Below are positions 52,580 through 61,767 of a DNA stretch of 64,000 nucleotides, piece by piece. Position 1 is the stretch's first letter; the number at the start of each line of letters is the position of its first letter. Where the stretch lies: NCBI RefSeq assembly GCF_900091475.1, contig NZ_FMIB01000002.1:5332001-5396000 (forward strand), read 5' to 3'. Under the pieces are notes generated by a model, which made no database searches, had not been told where the DNA came from, and saw only the letters and a program-made list of their open reading frames with translations. The stretch comes from Micromonospora chersina. Its GTDB lineage: Bacteria > Actinomycetota > Actinomycetes > Mycobacteriales > Micromonosporaceae. The position numbers and the translations under genes are program-made.

Positions 52580-54004
52580 ATGAACCCTGTCCCGGCGGCC
52601 ACGGCCGCCCCCTCCGCCGTGCGCCCGTCGCGCCGGCGGCTCTCCCTGGCGGCCGCCGTGCTCGCCACCACCACCGCCCTCGCCACCGTCACCATGACCG
52701 CCCACGCCGCCGTGCCGCCGCCGCCCAGCGGCTGGAGTCTGGTGTGGAGCGACGACTTCACGGGTGCGGCCGGCACCCTGCCCTCCTCGGCCAACTGGAT
52801 CATCGACACCGGCACCAGCTACCCGGGCGGCCCGGCCAACTGGGGCACCGGCGAGATCCAGACCTACACCTCCAGCACCGCCAACCTGTCCCAGGACGGC
52901 GCCGGCAACCTGCGGATCACACCGCTCAAGGACGGCTCCGGCCGGTGGACCTCGGCCCGGATCGAGACGGTCCGCGCCAACTTCAAGCCGCCCGCCGGCG
53001 GCGTCCTAGCCCTGGAGGGGCGGATCCAGATGCCCAACGTGACAGGCGCCCAGGCCGCCGGCTACTGGCCGGCCTTCTGGGCGCTGGGCTCGCCGTACCG
53101 GGGCAACTACCAGAACTGGCCGGGCATCGGCGAGTTCGACGTGATGGAGAACGTCAACGGGATCAACTCGGTCTGGGGCGTGCTCCACTGCGGCGTCGCC
53201 CCGGGCGGGCCGTGCAACGAGTTCAACGGCATCGGCAACTCCCGGGCCTGCCCGGGCAGCACCTGCCAGTCGGCGTTCCACACCTACCGGTTCGAGTGGG
53301 ACGCCTCGATCAGTCCCCAGCAGCTGCGCTGGTACGTCGACGGCCAACTCTTCCACACCGTCAGCCAGAGCCAGGTGGGTGAGCCGTACTGGGGTCAGAT
53401 GACCAACCACAACGGCTACTTCATGCTGCTCAACGTGGCGATGGGCGGCGGCTTCCCGAACGGGGTGGCCGGCTCCGCCACGCCCACCGCCTCGACCGTC
53501 TCCGGCCGGCCCATGCTCGTCGACTACGTGGCCGCGTACACCCGTGGTGGCGGCGGCACGCCGTCGCCCACCCCGACCACTCCGCCGCCCGGCGGGTCGG
53601 TGGACGCGTACTCGACCATCCAGGCCGAGGCGTTCAGCGGGCAGAACGGGGTGCAGGTGGAGTCGTGCAGTGAGGGCGGCCAGGACATCGGCTGGCTGGC
53701 CAACGGCGACTGGGCCCGCTACGACAACGTGGAGTTCGGCGCCACGCCGCCGAAGGACTTCGTGGCCCGGGTCGCCTCGGGTGCGCCGGCCGGGGTGAGC
53801 GGGCTGGTCGAGGTCCGGGTGGACAGCCCGTCGAACCCGCCGATCGGCAGCTTCGCGGTCGCCAACACCGGCGGCTGGCAGAGCTGGCGCTCGGTGCCGG
53901 GCAACGTCGCCGCGGTCACCGGCCGGCACACCGTCTACCTGACCTTCACCAGCGGCCAGCCGGCCGACTTCGTCAACGTCAACTGGTTCACCTTCCGGCG
54001 CTGA
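52580..54004 (+). CDS. secreted GH16 beta-glucanase with CBM6
   Basis: 474 residues. Signal peptide with a basic start and SLAAAVLATTTALATVTMTA, cleavage near AHA-AVPP. The GH16 catalytic domain (about 48-315) contains GEFDVMENV, the E-x-D-x-x-E-like active site, and WPAFWALGS. A Pro/Thr linker (GGGGTPSPTPTTPPPGG) leads to a CBM6-like domain (YSTIQAEAFSGQNGVQVES and DFVNVNWFTFRR). Probably an endo-beta-1,3-glucanase. A strong promoter and a LacI-type operator precede it. Confidence 0.93.
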   Translation: MNPVPAATAAPSAVRPSRRRLSLAAAVLATTTALATVTMTAHAAVPPPPSGWSLVWSDDFTGAAGTLPSSANWIIDTGTSYPGGPANWGTGEIQTYTSSTANLSQDGAGNLRITPLKDGSGRWTSARIETVRANFKPPAGGVLALEGRIQMPNVTGAQAAGYWPAFWALGSPYRGNYQNWPGIGEFDVMENVNGINSVWGVLHCGVAPGGPCNEFNGIGNSRACPGSTCQSAFHTYRFEWDASISPQQLRWYVDGQLFHTVSQSQVGEPYWGQMTNHNGYFMLLNVAMGGGFPNGVAGSATPTASTVSGRPMLVDYVAAYTRGGGGTPSPTPTTPPPGGSVDAYSTIQAEAFSGQNGVQVESCSEGGQDIGWLANGDWARYDNVEFGATPPKDFVARVASGAPAGVSGLVEVRVDSPSNPPIGSFAVANTGGWQSWRSVPGNVAAVTGRHTVYLTFTSGQPADFVNVNWFTFRR

Positions 54005-54014
54005 GCCGGCCGCT

Positions 54015-54041
54015 CCGGGGGTCCCCGCGGGGGACCCCCGG
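54015..54041 (+). terminator. terminator of the GH16 gene
   Basis: CCGGGGGTCCCC (54015-54026) pairs with GGGGACCCCCGG (54030-54041), three-base loop, 10 bases after the stop. Confidence 0.85.
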
Positions 54042-54138
54042 TTGCCTCTGGACAGAAACAGTTAACAGTCTTAATAATGAGCGCACGTCGACGGTCGTAA
54101 ATGCCCACCCTCCACCACAACGGTCCCTGGAGGACGCC

Positions 54139-55704
54139 GTGAGACTCCGCTCCACCCGTATGGCGACGTTCGCCGCCACGCTCGCCGCCGCCCTGGTCGC
54201 CGGCACCCTGCTGGCCGCGCCACCCGCCTCCGCCGCCACCGCCGCCTTCGTCCGCACCACCAGTTGGGAGACCGGGTACGAGGGCAAGTTCACCGTCACC
54301 AACGACACCTCGACCAGCATCTCCTCGTGGAACGTCCAGTTCGACCTGCCCGCCGGCAGCACCCTCGGCTCGTTCTGGGACGCCCGGCTGACCACCTCCG
54401 GGCAGCACGTCACCGCGGTGAACCAGTCCTGGAACGGCACCCTCGCCCCGGGCGCCAGCACCACCTTCGGGTTCAACGTCAACGGCACCGGCAACCCGAC
54501 CAACTGCACGGTCAACGGCGGCTCCTGCACGGGCGGGGGCGGCGGCACCCCCGGCGCGCCGGCCACCCCCGGCGGCCTCCGGGTCACCGGCACCACAAAC
54601 ACCTCGGTCTCCCTGGCCTGGAACGCCGTCTCCGGCACGGTCACCGGCTACCGGGTCTACGAGGGCGGCACCGTGAAGGCCACCGTCACCGGCACCTCGG
54701 CCACCGTCTCCGGGCTGAGCGCCTGCACCGGGCACAGCTACACGGTGGCCGCGTACAACGCCAGCGGGGAGTCCGCGAAGTCCGGGGCGGTGTCCGCCAC
54801 CACGACCGGCTGCACCGGCGGGGGCGGCGGCGCGATGGCCGCGGCGCCCTACCTCTACCCGGGCTGGGGCGACCCGCCCGCGCCGTCGACGGTGATGGGC
54901 GCGACCGGGATCAAGTGGTTCACCATCGCGTTCGTGCTCTCCGGCGGCGGCTGCACCCCGGCCTGGGACGGCAGCGGCCCGCTCACCGGCGGCACGCACG
55001 CCAGCACCATCGCCGCGATCAAGGCGGCCGGCGGAGACATCATCCCGTCCTTCGGCGGCTGGAGCGGCAACAAGCTCGGCCCGAACTGCTCCTCGGCCAG
55101 CGCGCTGGCCGGCGCCTACCAGCAGGTCATCAACGCCTACGGGCTCAAGGCGATCGACATCGACATCGAGAACAGCGACGAGTTCGAGAACGAGGTGGTG
55201 CAGGACCGGATCCTGGACGCCCTGAAGATCGTCAAGCAGAACAACCCGGGGATCCGGACGATCGTCACCTTCGGCACCTCGACCACCGGACCGAACTACT
55301 ACGGCACCCGCCTGATCAACCAGGCCGCGGCGAAGGGCGCCAACATCGACGTCTTCACCATCATGCCGTTCGACTTCGGCGGCGGCGCGAACATGTACCA
55401 GAGCACTGTCAACGCGGCCGAGGGGCTGAAGAACGCGCTGAAGACCGCCTTCGGCTGGTCCGACGCGACCGCGTACGCCCACATGGGCATCTCCGGCATG
55501 AACGGCCTCTCCGACCAGCAGGAGCTGACCTCCCCGGCCACCTGGACGCAGATCCGGGACTGGGCGAAGGCCCGCGGGCTCGCCCGCTTCACCTTCTGGT
55601 CGGTCAACCGGGACCGGCCCTGCCCGGGCGGCGGGGTGGTCTCCAACTGCTCCGGCATCTCGCAGAACACCTGGGAGTTCACCACCATCACCGCGGGATT
55701 CTGA
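54139..55704 (+). CDS. secreted GH18 chitinase with CBM2 and fibronectin type III
   Basis: 521 residues from a GTG five bases after GGAGG. Signal peptide (FAATLAAALVAGTLLAAPPA), CBM2-like binding domain (about 37-132; TSWETGYEGKFTVTNDTSTS), a Gly linker, a fibronectin type III domain (about 142-228; GYRVYEGGTVKATV) and a GH18 barrel (about 238-521). The catalytic DxDxE is in LKAIDIDIEN, with FGGWSG and FTIMPFDFGGG flanking strands. It should hydrolyse chitin outside the cell. An AT-rich stretch upstream (54055-54080) with repeated AACAGT(T/C) probably holds its promoter. Confidence 0.95.
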   Translation: MRLRSTRMATFAATLAAALVAGTLLAAPPASAATAAFVRTTSWETGYEGKFTVTNDTSTSISSWNVQFDLPAGSTLGSFWDARLTTSGQHVTAVNQSWNGTLAPGASTTFGFNVNGTGNPTNCTVNGGSCTGGGGGTPGAPATPGGLRVTGTTNTSVSLAWNAVSGTVTGYRVYEGGTVKATVTGTSATVSGLSACTGHSYTVAAYNASGESAKSGAVSATTTGCTGGGGGAMAAAPYLYPGWGDPPAPSTVMGATGIKWFTIAFVLSGGGCTPAWDGSGPLTGGTHASTIAAIKAAGGDIIPSFGGWSGNKLGPNCSSASALAGAYQQVINAYGLKAIDIDIENSDEFENEVVQDRILDALKIVKQNNPGIRTIVTFGTSTTGPNYYGTRLINQAAAKGANIDVFTIMPFDFGGGANMYQSTVNAAEGLKNALKTAFGWSDATAYAHMGISGMNGLSDQQELTSPATWTQIRDWAKARGLARFTFWSVNRDRPCPGGGVVSNCSGISQNTWEFTTITAGF

Positions 55705-55717
55705 TCCCGCGCCGCGG

Positions 55718-56380
55718 TCAGCGCCCGGCGGTCACCGACTGCCGGGCGCGCCGCCGGCGCACCTTCTTGACCACCCAGCTGACGATCATCACGGCGAAGA
55801 CCGCGAAGATCGCGTAGTTGAACCAGTCGCTGTACTGGTTGACCCGTTCCCAGCGCGAGCCGAGCGCGAAACCGGCCCCGACGATCAGCGCGTTCCACAC
55901 CCCGCTGCCCAGCGTGGTGAGCAGGACGAACTCGCCGAGCGGCATGCGGTTGGCGCCGGCCGGCACGGAGACCAGGCTGCGCACCACCGGCACTACCCGG
56001 CCGATCAGCACCGCCCACCGGCCGTGCCGCTCGAACCAGCGGTCGGCCTTCTCCAGGTCGTCCCGGTCCACCAGGGGGATGTGGTCCAGCCAGCGCTTCA
56101 GCCGTTCCTCGCCGAGGGCCGCGCCGAGCCAGTAGAGCACCAGCGCGCCGAGCAGCGAGCCGGCCGTCGCGGCCAGCACGATGAGCGCGACGTTGAACCG
56201 GCCCTCGGCGGCCAGGTAGCCCGCCATGGCCAGCACGACCTCGCTGGGGATCGGCGGGATGATGCTCTCCAGGGCGACCAGCAGGGCCACCCCGACCGCG
56301 CCGAACGAGTCGATGACGCTCGCCACCCAGCCGGTCAGCCCGGTGAACTGGTTCGGGTCGACGTTCTGGGCGAGTGCCAT
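55718..56380 (-). CDS. DedA-family membrane protein
   Basis: 220 residues with about five hydrophobic segments. Landmarks: ALLVALESIIPPIPSEVVLA (the E-x-x-x-P-x-P motif), GSLLGALVLYWLGAALGEER, and GRVVPVVRSLVSVPAGANRM with the conserved F/GR-x3-P-x-VR. DedA proteins act as flippases for undecaprenyl phosphate or other lipids and maintain membrane homeostasis. A short basic tail (VVKKVRRRRAR) ends the protein. It converges with the chitinase, 13 bases apart. Confidence 0.93.
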   Translation of the reverse strand: MALAQNVDPNQFTGLTGWVASVIDSFGAVGVALLVALESIIPPIPSEVVLAMAGYLAAEGRFNVALIVLAATAGSLLGALVLYWLGAALGEERLKRWLDHIPLVDRDDLEKADRWFERHGRWAVLIGRVVPVVRSLVSVPAGANRMPLGEFVLLTTLGSGVWNALIVGAGFALGSRWERVNQYSDWFNYAIFAVFAVMIVSWVVKKVRRRRARQSVTAGR

Positions 56381-56472
56381 GGGCGTCCTTCCGCGTGGTC
56401 CCGGGGATCCGTAAGCGGTACCCCGGCCGGCGCCCGGCACACCTGCCGGTGACCGGAGCCACGGCCGCCGGG

Positions 56473-57072
56473 TCAGCCCTCCGGGTGCAGCGCGGCGTCC
56501 GCCGGTCCCCGCCGCCAGCCGGTGAAGCGGACCACCAGGCCGCCCCGGCTGGGCGAGCAGCAGTACGGCCCGGCCGCCGCCTCGGCCTCCGGGTCCAGCG
56601 GGGCCACCCGGACCAGCCGCCACGGCTCCGCGTCGGCCCGCGCGCGGACGGTCAGCGCGTCACCGGCCCGGCTGATCCGGACCGTCACGTCCCGCCCCGA
56701 CCACTCCGGCACCGGCGCCACCGACCAGTCGGACCGCTCGTCGGTGACGACCGCGCCGACCTGCGGCTGCCCGTCGCTGACCTCCACCCCGGCCTTGGTC
56801 CACCGCCGCTCGTCCACCCGGACGAGCACCCCGGCCTGGTCGAACTGGGCGGTGTAGTCGAGCCGGAAGCTCACCTCCACGGCACTGTCCACGGGAAACG
56901 GGGCGAGCAGCGCCGAGCCGTCGTCGTGCACGAAGCCGTAGCTGGTCCGCCGCCAGAAGTCGCTGCCCCCGCGCGGCTCGACCAGCAGCGCGTCGCCGGC
57001 GGAGTCGGCCCGCTCGGGCGGGTTGAGCCAGGTGCCGGCGGACCAGTCGAGGGCGTGGGTGTCGGCGCTCAT
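56473..57072 (-). CDS. DUF1349 concanavalin-like lectin/glucanase-fold protein
   Basis: 199 residues. LDWSAGTWLNPPERA, GSDFWRRTSYGFVHDDGSAL, FRLDYTAQFDQAGVLVRVDE and RRWTKAGVEVSDGQ are typical of DUF1349, a beta-sandwich of unknown biochemical role similar to family-regulatory sugar-binding proteins. No signal peptide, so it is cytosolic. It is divergent from the TreS-like gene with 72 bases between starts. Confidence 0.9.
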   Translation of the reverse strand: MSADTHALDWSAGTWLNPPERADSAGDALLVEPRGGSDFWRRTSYGFVHDDGSALLAPFPVDSAVEVSFRLDYTAQFDQAGVLVRVDERRWTKAGVEVSDGQPQVGAVVTDERSDWSVAPVPEWSGRDVTVRISRAGDALTVRARADAEPWRLVRVAPLDPEAEAAAGPYCCSPSRGGLVVRFTGWRRGPADAALHPEG

Positions 57073-57144
57073 CCCGGCACCGTACCGGCCGGCTGTCCGG
57101 CGGTGGGGTTTGCCGCGGTCGGCAACCGGAGAAGTAAACCGGGC

Positions 57145-58797
57145 ATGGGTGACAGGTGGTATCAGGAGGCGGTGGTCTACTGCCTCGACGTCGACACGTT
57201 CGCGGACTCCGACGGCGACGGGGTGGGTGACTTCCGCGGCCTGATCGGCCGGCTCGACTATCTCGCCCGGCTGGGGGTGACCTGCCTCTGGCTGCACCCG
57301 ATCCACCCGTCGCCGAACCGGGACGACGGCTACGACGTCACCGACTTCTACAACGTCAGCCCGAAGCTGGGCACCCTCGGCGACTTCGCCGAACTGCTGC
57401 ACCAGGCGAAGAACAAGGGCATCCACGTGATCATCGACCTGGTGGTCAACCACACCTCGGACGAGCACCCGTGGTTCCAGTCCGCCCGCTCCTCGCCCGA
57501 CTCGCCGTACCGGGACTGGTACGTCTGGAGCGACGAGGCGCCGCCGGACCGCCACCAGGGCATGGTCTTTCCCGGCGAGCAGAACGAGACCTGGAGCTAC
57601 GACCGGACCGCGAAGGCCTGGTACTACCACCGCTTCTACAAGTTCCAGCCGGACCTCAACGCGGCCAACCCGGAGGTCCGCGCCGAGATCAAGAAGATCA
57701 TGTCGTTCTGGCTCCAGCTCGGCGTCTCCGGATTCCGCATGGACGCCGTGCCGTTCATCATCGAGCTGACCGAGCCGGGCAACCCGGACTCGCCCAAGGA
57801 CCTGGAGTTCCTCACCGAACTGCGCCAGCACGTGCAGTGGCGGCGGGGCGACGCCATCCTGCTGGCCGAGGCCAACGTCGAGCCCGACCAGCTGCCGGTC
57901 TACTTCGGTGACAGCGGCGGCTCGGCCAACCGCATCCACATGCTCTTCGACTTCATGATGAACGGCCGGCTCATGCTGGCCCTGGCCCGGCAGGACCCGG
58001 AGCCGGTCATCGAGGCGCTACGGGACACCCCGGCCCTGCCCGAGGGCGGGCAGTGGGCCACCTTCCTGCGCAACCACGACGAGATCGACCTGTCCCGGCT
58101 CACCGCCGAGCAGCGCAACCAGGTGTACGAGCAGTTCGGCCCGGACGAGGACATGCGCCTCTACGGCCGGGGCATCCGCCGCCGCCTGGCCACGATGCTC
58201 GGCAACGACCGCCGGCGCATCGAACTGGCGTACGCGCTCCAGTTCTCGCTGCGCGGCACGCCGGTGCTGCGCTACGGCGAGGAGATCGGGATGGGCGAGG
58301 ACCTGTCGCTGCCCGGCCGGGAGGCGATCCGCACCCCGATGCAGTGGTCGTACAAGGAGAACGGCGGGTTCTCCACCGCCGACCCGGAGAAGCTGGTCCG
58401 CCCGGTGATCGACAAGGGCGAGTACGGCTACCAGAAGGTCAACGTGACCGCCCAGCGCAAGGACCCGAGGTCGCTGCTGGGCTGGTTCGAGCGGATGATC
58501 CGCACACTCCGGGAGGCTCCGGAGATCGGCTCGGGAAGCACCAGCCACATCGACGTGCCGATGCCGCCCGGCGTGCTCGCGCACCGGGCCGACGGTCCGA
58601 CCGGGACGATGGTCTTCCTGCACAACCTCGGCACCGAGGACGTGGAGGTCGACCTGAGCATCCTCGCCCCGGAGGCCGACCTGCCGATCGACGTGCTCAC
58701 CGACCGCAACTACGAGGAGGTCGGCAAGCTCGACCGGTTGAAGCTGAGCGGCTACGGCTACCGGTGGATCCGGATCTGCCGGGGCACCCGGCTCTGA
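57145..58797 (+). CDS. GH13 trehalose-synthase-like alpha-glucan enzyme
   Basis: 550 residues. GH13 motifs: DLVVNHTSDEHPWF, GFRMDAVPF (catalytic Asp), LLAEANVE (catalytic Glu) and FLRNHDEIDLS (transition-state Asp). The N-terminal WYQEAVVYCLDVDTFADSDG and the NHDE form are close to trehalose synthase (maltose-trehalose interconversion), but the third residue context (CLDVDTF for EVLVRSF) differs, so it is probably a TreS-branch paralogue rather than the canonical enzyme. It lacks a fused maltokinase. GGAGAAG precedes the ATG. Confidence 0.85.
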   Translation: MGDRWYQEAVVYCLDVDTFADSDGDGVGDFRGLIGRLDYLARLGVTCLWLHPIHPSPNRDDGYDVTDFYNVSPKLGTLGDFAELLHQAKNKGIHVIIDLVVNHTSDEHPWFQSARSSPDSPYRDWYVWSDEAPPDRHQGMVFPGEQNETWSYDRTAKAWYYHRFYKFQPDLNAANPEVRAEIKKIMSFWLQLGVSGFRMDAVPFIIELTEPGNPDSPKDLEFLTELRQHVQWRRGDAILLAEANVEPDQLPVYFGDSGGSANRIHMLFDFMMNGRLMLALARQDPEPVIEALRDTPALPEGGQWATFLRNHDEIDLSRLTAEQRNQVYEQFGPDEDMRLYGRGIRRRLATMLGNDRRRIELAYALQFSLRGTPVLRYGEEIGMGEDLSLPGREAIRTPMQWSYKENGGFSTADPEKLVRPVIDKGEYGYQKVNVTAQRKDPRSLLGWFERMIRTLREAPEIGSGSTSHIDVPMPPGVLAHRADGPTGTMVFLHNLGTEDVEVDLSILAPEADLPIDVLTDRNYEEVGKLDRLKLSGYGYRWIRICRGTRL

Positions 58798-58852
58798 CGA
58801 CCGACCCGGCGTTAAGCTCCTTCGATCGAGCCCAAGTTACCGGGAGGTAATC

Positions 58853-59611
58853 ATGTCGGAGGAGCCCCGCGTCGCCATCGTGACCGGAGCCGCGCGCGGC
58901 ATCGGCGCGGCCACCGCCCGACGGCTGGCCGCCGACGGCATGGCCGTCGCCGTGGTCGACATCGAGGAGTCGGCGACCAAGGAGACCGTGGACGCCATCG
59001 CCGCCGCCGGCGGTCGGGCGCTCGGCGTCGGCGCCGACGTGTCCGACCGGGCCCAGGTGGAGGCCGCCGTGGAGCGGGTCGCCGCCGAGCTGGGTGCGCC
59101 GACCGTGCTTGTCAACAACGCCGGCGTGCTCCGCGACAACCTGCTGTTCAAGATGACCGACGCCGACTGGGACACGGTCCTGGGGGTGCACCTGCGCGGC
59201 GCGTTCCTGTTCAGCCAGGCCACCCAGAAGCACATGGTCGAGCGGAAGTGGGGCCGGATCGTCAACCTCTCCAGCACCTCGGCGCTGGGCAACCGGGGCC
59301 AGGCGAACTACTCGGCCGCCAAGGCCGGGATGCAGGGCTTCACGAAGACCCTCGCCATCGAGCTGGGCCCGTTCGGGGTGACCGTCAACGCGGTCGCGCC
59401 GGGCTTCATCGTCACCGACATGACCGCCGCCACGGCGGCCCGCATGAAGGTCGACTTCGAGGCGCTCCAGCAGCACGCCGCCGCCGAGATCCCGGTGCGC
59501 CGCACCGGCCGGCCGGAGGACGTCGCGCACACCATCTCGTTCCTGGCCAGCGAGGGCGCGTCCTTCGTCTCCGGCCAGGTCATCTACGTCGCCGGCGGCC
59601 CCAAGGACTGA
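58853..59611 (+). CDS. short-chain dehydrogenase, FabG-like 3-oxoacyl-ACP reductase
   Basis: 252 residues. TGAARGIGAATARRLAADG (NADP-binding), NNAG, catalytic Ser in NLSSTSA, and YSAAKAG; the C-terminal LASEGASFVSGQVIYVAGG is classic. The start has an ideal GGGAGGTAA ribosome site. It stands alone on the plus strand and could act in fatty-acid or polyketide-type reduction; the substrate cannot be named from this. Confidence 0.93.
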   Translation: MSEEPRVAIVTGAARGIGAATARRLAADGMAVAVVDIEESATKETVDAIAAAGGRALGVGADVSDRAQVEAAVERVAAELGAPTVLVNNAGVLRDNLLFKMTDADWDTVLGVHLRGAFLFSQATQKHMVERKWGRIVNLSSTSALGNRGQANYSAAKAGMQGFTKTLAIELGPFGVTVNAVAPGFIVTDMTAATAARMKVDFEALQQHAAAEIPVRRTGRPEDVAHTISFLASEGASFVSGQVIYVAGGPKD

Positions 59612-59626
59612 CCGCGGCCGAGCCGT

Positions 59627-59650
59627 CCCGCCCGGCCGGAGCCGGGCGGG
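59627..59650. terminator. hairpin between convergent SDR and membrane-protein genes
   Basis: CCCGCCCGG (59627-59635) pairs with CCGGGCGGG (59642-59650). It lies 16 bases after the SDR stop and 4 bases past the stop of the opposite gene. Confidence 0.7.
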
Positions 59651-59653
59651 CGG

Positions 59654-60058
59654 TCAGGCCGCGTCGTGCCGGGTGCGCCAGAGCCAGAACAGGCCGAGCA
59701 CCGGCAGCACCAGCGGGATGTAGCCGTAGCCGCTGCCGAAGCCCGACCAGACCGTCTCGTCCGGGAACAGCTCCTTGTCGGCCAGGCTCAGGATGCCGAC
59801 GCCGACCACCCCGACCAGCTCCACCGAGCAGCAGGCCAGCGCGACCCGGCGGCCGGTGTGCCCGGCGCGGGCCAGCCCGACCGCCGCCACGATGTAGATC
59901 AGCGCGGCCAGCGCGGAGAGCAGGTACGCCACCGGCGCCTCGTCGAACTTCGTGGCGATCTGGAGCCCGGCCCGCGAGGTCGCCGCGATGGCGAAGAGGA
60001 TGTAGACCGCGATCAGCAGCCGGCCCGGCCCCCGGTTCGTCGCCCGCTGCTCAGCCAC
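59654..60058 (-). CDS. four-helix membrane protein, first of a pair
   Basis: 134 residues from a GTG at 60058. Four transmembrane helices (about 13-32, 42-64, 68-92 and 108-127) with LQIATKFDEAPVAYLLSALA and FGSGYGYIPLVLPVLGLFWL. I do not recognise a family. It overlaps the upstream gene's stop by eight bases, so the two are coupled and probably function as a heteromer. Confidence 0.8.
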   Translation of the reverse strand: MAEQRATNRGPGRLLIAVYILFAIAATSRAGLQIATKFDEAPVAYLLSALAALIYIVAAVGLARAGHTGRRVALACCSVELVGVVGVGILSLADKELFPDETVWSGFGSGYGYIPLVLPVLGLFWLWRTRHDAA

Positions 60059-60446
60059 CGACGACCTCCCAGGTCTGCTGCAACCGGACCACCACCACGG
60101 GGGTGACCAGGCAGACCGCGCAGACGATCGCCGAGCCCCACCGGGTCGGCTCCATCCGGGCCAGCACCCAGGCCAGCGGCGGCAGGCAGACGAGCGTCAC
60201 CAGGTAACCGAAGAACGCCCCGGGCTCGCCCGGCCGGTCGCCGCCGCCGAGCGCGACGAGCGCCACCACGGTGAGCGCCAGCAGGGCCACCTCCAGCACG
60301 GCCAGGCCGACGAACTGGAGTCGGTCCGGCGCCCGGTGGCGTACCGCCGCCACCAGGGCCCAGACCGCGATCAGCAGCGACAGCACGATCGATGCCGTCG
60401 CGAGGATGCCGTCCACCGGCGAGCCGGCCGCCGCGGCGGTGGTCAT
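60051..60446 (-). CDS. four-helix membrane protein, second of a pair
   Basis: 131 residues from an ATG. Four hydrophobic helices (about 11-34, 43-66, 75-94 and 104-122). No family recognised. It is the upstream partner of the gene at 59654-60058, and is divergent from the Gfo/Idh/MocA oxidoreductase. Confidence 0.8.
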   Translation of the reverse strand: MTTAAAAGSPVDGILATASIVLSLLIAVWALVAAVRHRAPDRLQFVGLAVLEVALLALTVVALVALGGGDRPGEPGAFFGYLVTLVCLPPLAWVLARMEPTRWGSAIVCAVCLVTPVVVVRLQQTWEVVGG

Positions 60447-60619
60447 CGACGCCGTCCCGGCGCAGTCGAATTCACCGGCACAGCCTACTAACCGCCGTAG
60501 TAGCCACCCCCGACCGGCTCTCCCGCGGGGTCGCGGCGCGCCGGCCGGGCCGGACGACTAGCGTGGATCACGGCCACCGGCGTACGCCGTGGCGCAGGAG
60601 CGACAGCAGGGGGTCCGTG

Positions 60620-61516
60620 GTGCGGTTCGGCTTGTTCGGCACGGGTCACTGGGCGGCGGAGACCCACGCCGCCGCCATCGACGCGCACCCGCGGGCCGAG
60701 CTGGCCGGCGTCTGGGGGCGCGACCCGGCGAAGGCGGCCACGCTGGCCACCCGGCACGGCGTACCCGTCTTCGAGGACGTCGACGAGCTGCTGGCCGCCT
60801 GCGACGCGATCGCCGTGGCGCTGCCGCCGGACGTGCAGGCCGAGATCGCCGTCCGGGCCGCCACCGCCGGGCGGCACCTGCTGCTGGACAAGCCGCTGGC
60901 GCTGAGCCTCGCCGACGCCGACCGGGTGGTCGCCGCCGCGCAGGCGTCCGGTGTGGCCTCGGTGGTCTTCTTCACCCAGCGGTTCCACCCGAACGTCACC
61001 GGCTTCCTCGCCTCGACGGCGGCGGCCGGCGGCTGGCAGCACGCCCGGGCGACCATGTTCGCCTCGATCTACCAGCCCGGGAACCCGTACGGGAACTCGC
61101 AGTGGCGGCGCGACCGGGGCGCCCTCTGGGACATCGGCCCGCACGCGCTGTCGCTGATCCTGCCGGTGCTCGGCCGGGTCACCCGGGTCGCCGCCATGGA
61201 CGGCCCGAGCGGCCTGGTGCACCTGCTGCTCACCCACGACGGCGGCGCCACCAGCACACTCTCGCTCACCCTCGACGCGCCGCCCGAGGCGGTCACCCGG
61301 GACTTCGTCTTCTTCGGTGAGAACGGCACCGAGACCGTCCCGCCCGGCGACGGCAGCGTGCTCCAGGCGTTCGGCACGGCCATCGACCAGCTTCTAGAGG
61401 AGGTCGAGGCGGGCACCCGCGACCACCGCTGCGACGTGCGGTTCGGCCGGGAGGTGGTGGCGGTGCTCGACGCCGCCGAGACCGCCCGCAGCCAGCGGCG
61501 CACCGTCGACCTCTGA
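60620..61516 (+). CDS. Gfo/Idh/MocA-family oxidoreductase
   Basis: 298 residues from a GTG at 60620 (AGGGGG 6 bases upstream; an in-frame GTG one codon earlier is possible). N-terminal Rossmann fold FGLFGTGHWAAETHAAAI, VALPPDVQAEIA, and LLLDKPLALSLADADRV, the modified EKP motif. The C-terminal beta domain has QWRRDRGALWDIGPHALSLI. It oxidises or reduces a sugar-like substrate with NAD(P). Substrate unknown. Confidence 0.9.
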   Translation: MRFGLFGTGHWAAETHAAAIDAHPRAELAGVWGRDPAKAATLATRHGVPVFEDVDELLAACDAIAVALPPDVQAEIAVRAATAGRHLLLDKPLALSLADADRVVAAAQASGVASVVFFTQRFHPNVTGFLASTAAAGGWQHARATMFASIYQPGNPYGNSQWRRDRGALWDIGPHALSLILPVLGRVTRVAAMDGPSGLVHLLLTHDGGATSTLSLTLDAPPEAVTRDFVFFGENGTETVPPGDGSVLQAFGTAIDQLLEEVEAGTRDHRCDVRFGREVVAVLDAAETARSQRRTVDL

Positions 61517-61548
61517 GTAATTCCGTCGCGGGCCGGCCGGGCCGCCGC

Positions 61549-61554
61549 TAGCCT
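61549..61554 (+). promoter_or_regulatory. -10 box of leaderless erm leader promoter
   Basis: TAGCCT followed by seven bases and the ATG at 61562; no ribosome binding site. Transcription should begin at the leader ORF start. Confidence 0.55.
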
Positions 61555-61561
61555 CGCCGGC

Positions 61562-61681
61562 ATGTTCACGCATGCCCTGATCGACGTGGCCGTCACGCCG
61601 GCCGCGCGGGGGCTCCTCCTGGTCGCCCGCCCGCGGGTCCGGCGTCCGGCCCTGGCCGGCCGGCACGCCCACCGCGCCTGA
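61562..61681 (+). CDS. 39-codon leader ORF upstream of erm
   Basis: It encodes MFTHALIDVAVTPAARGLLL and then VARPRVRRPALAGRHAHRA. Two overlapping Arg-X-Arg motifs (R23-P-R25, R25-V-R27) match the +X+ sequences at which macrolide-bound ribosomes stall. It sits in the 340-base gap between the oxidoreductase and erm, which otherwise holds hairpins and no other gene. It is probably a regulatory leader peptide, although this is inferred. Confidence 0.55.
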   Translation: MFTHALIDVAVTPAARGLLLVARPRVRRPALAGRHAHRA

Positions 61682-61697
61682 CCTGACCGTCCGCACC

Positions 61698-61719
61698 GCC
61701 GGCCCCTGACCGGGCCGGC
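61698..61719 (+). promoter_or_regulatory. GC-rich hairpin after leader ORF
   Basis: GCCGGCCC (61698-61705) and GGGCCGGC (61712-61719), loop six, 16 bases after the leader stop. Possibly a transcription attenuator; no T-tract. Confidence 0.45.
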
Positions 61720-61767
61720 CGCCGCCGGCTGCCCACGCGCCCCGCGTGCCCGCCGATCTCCAGGGTC

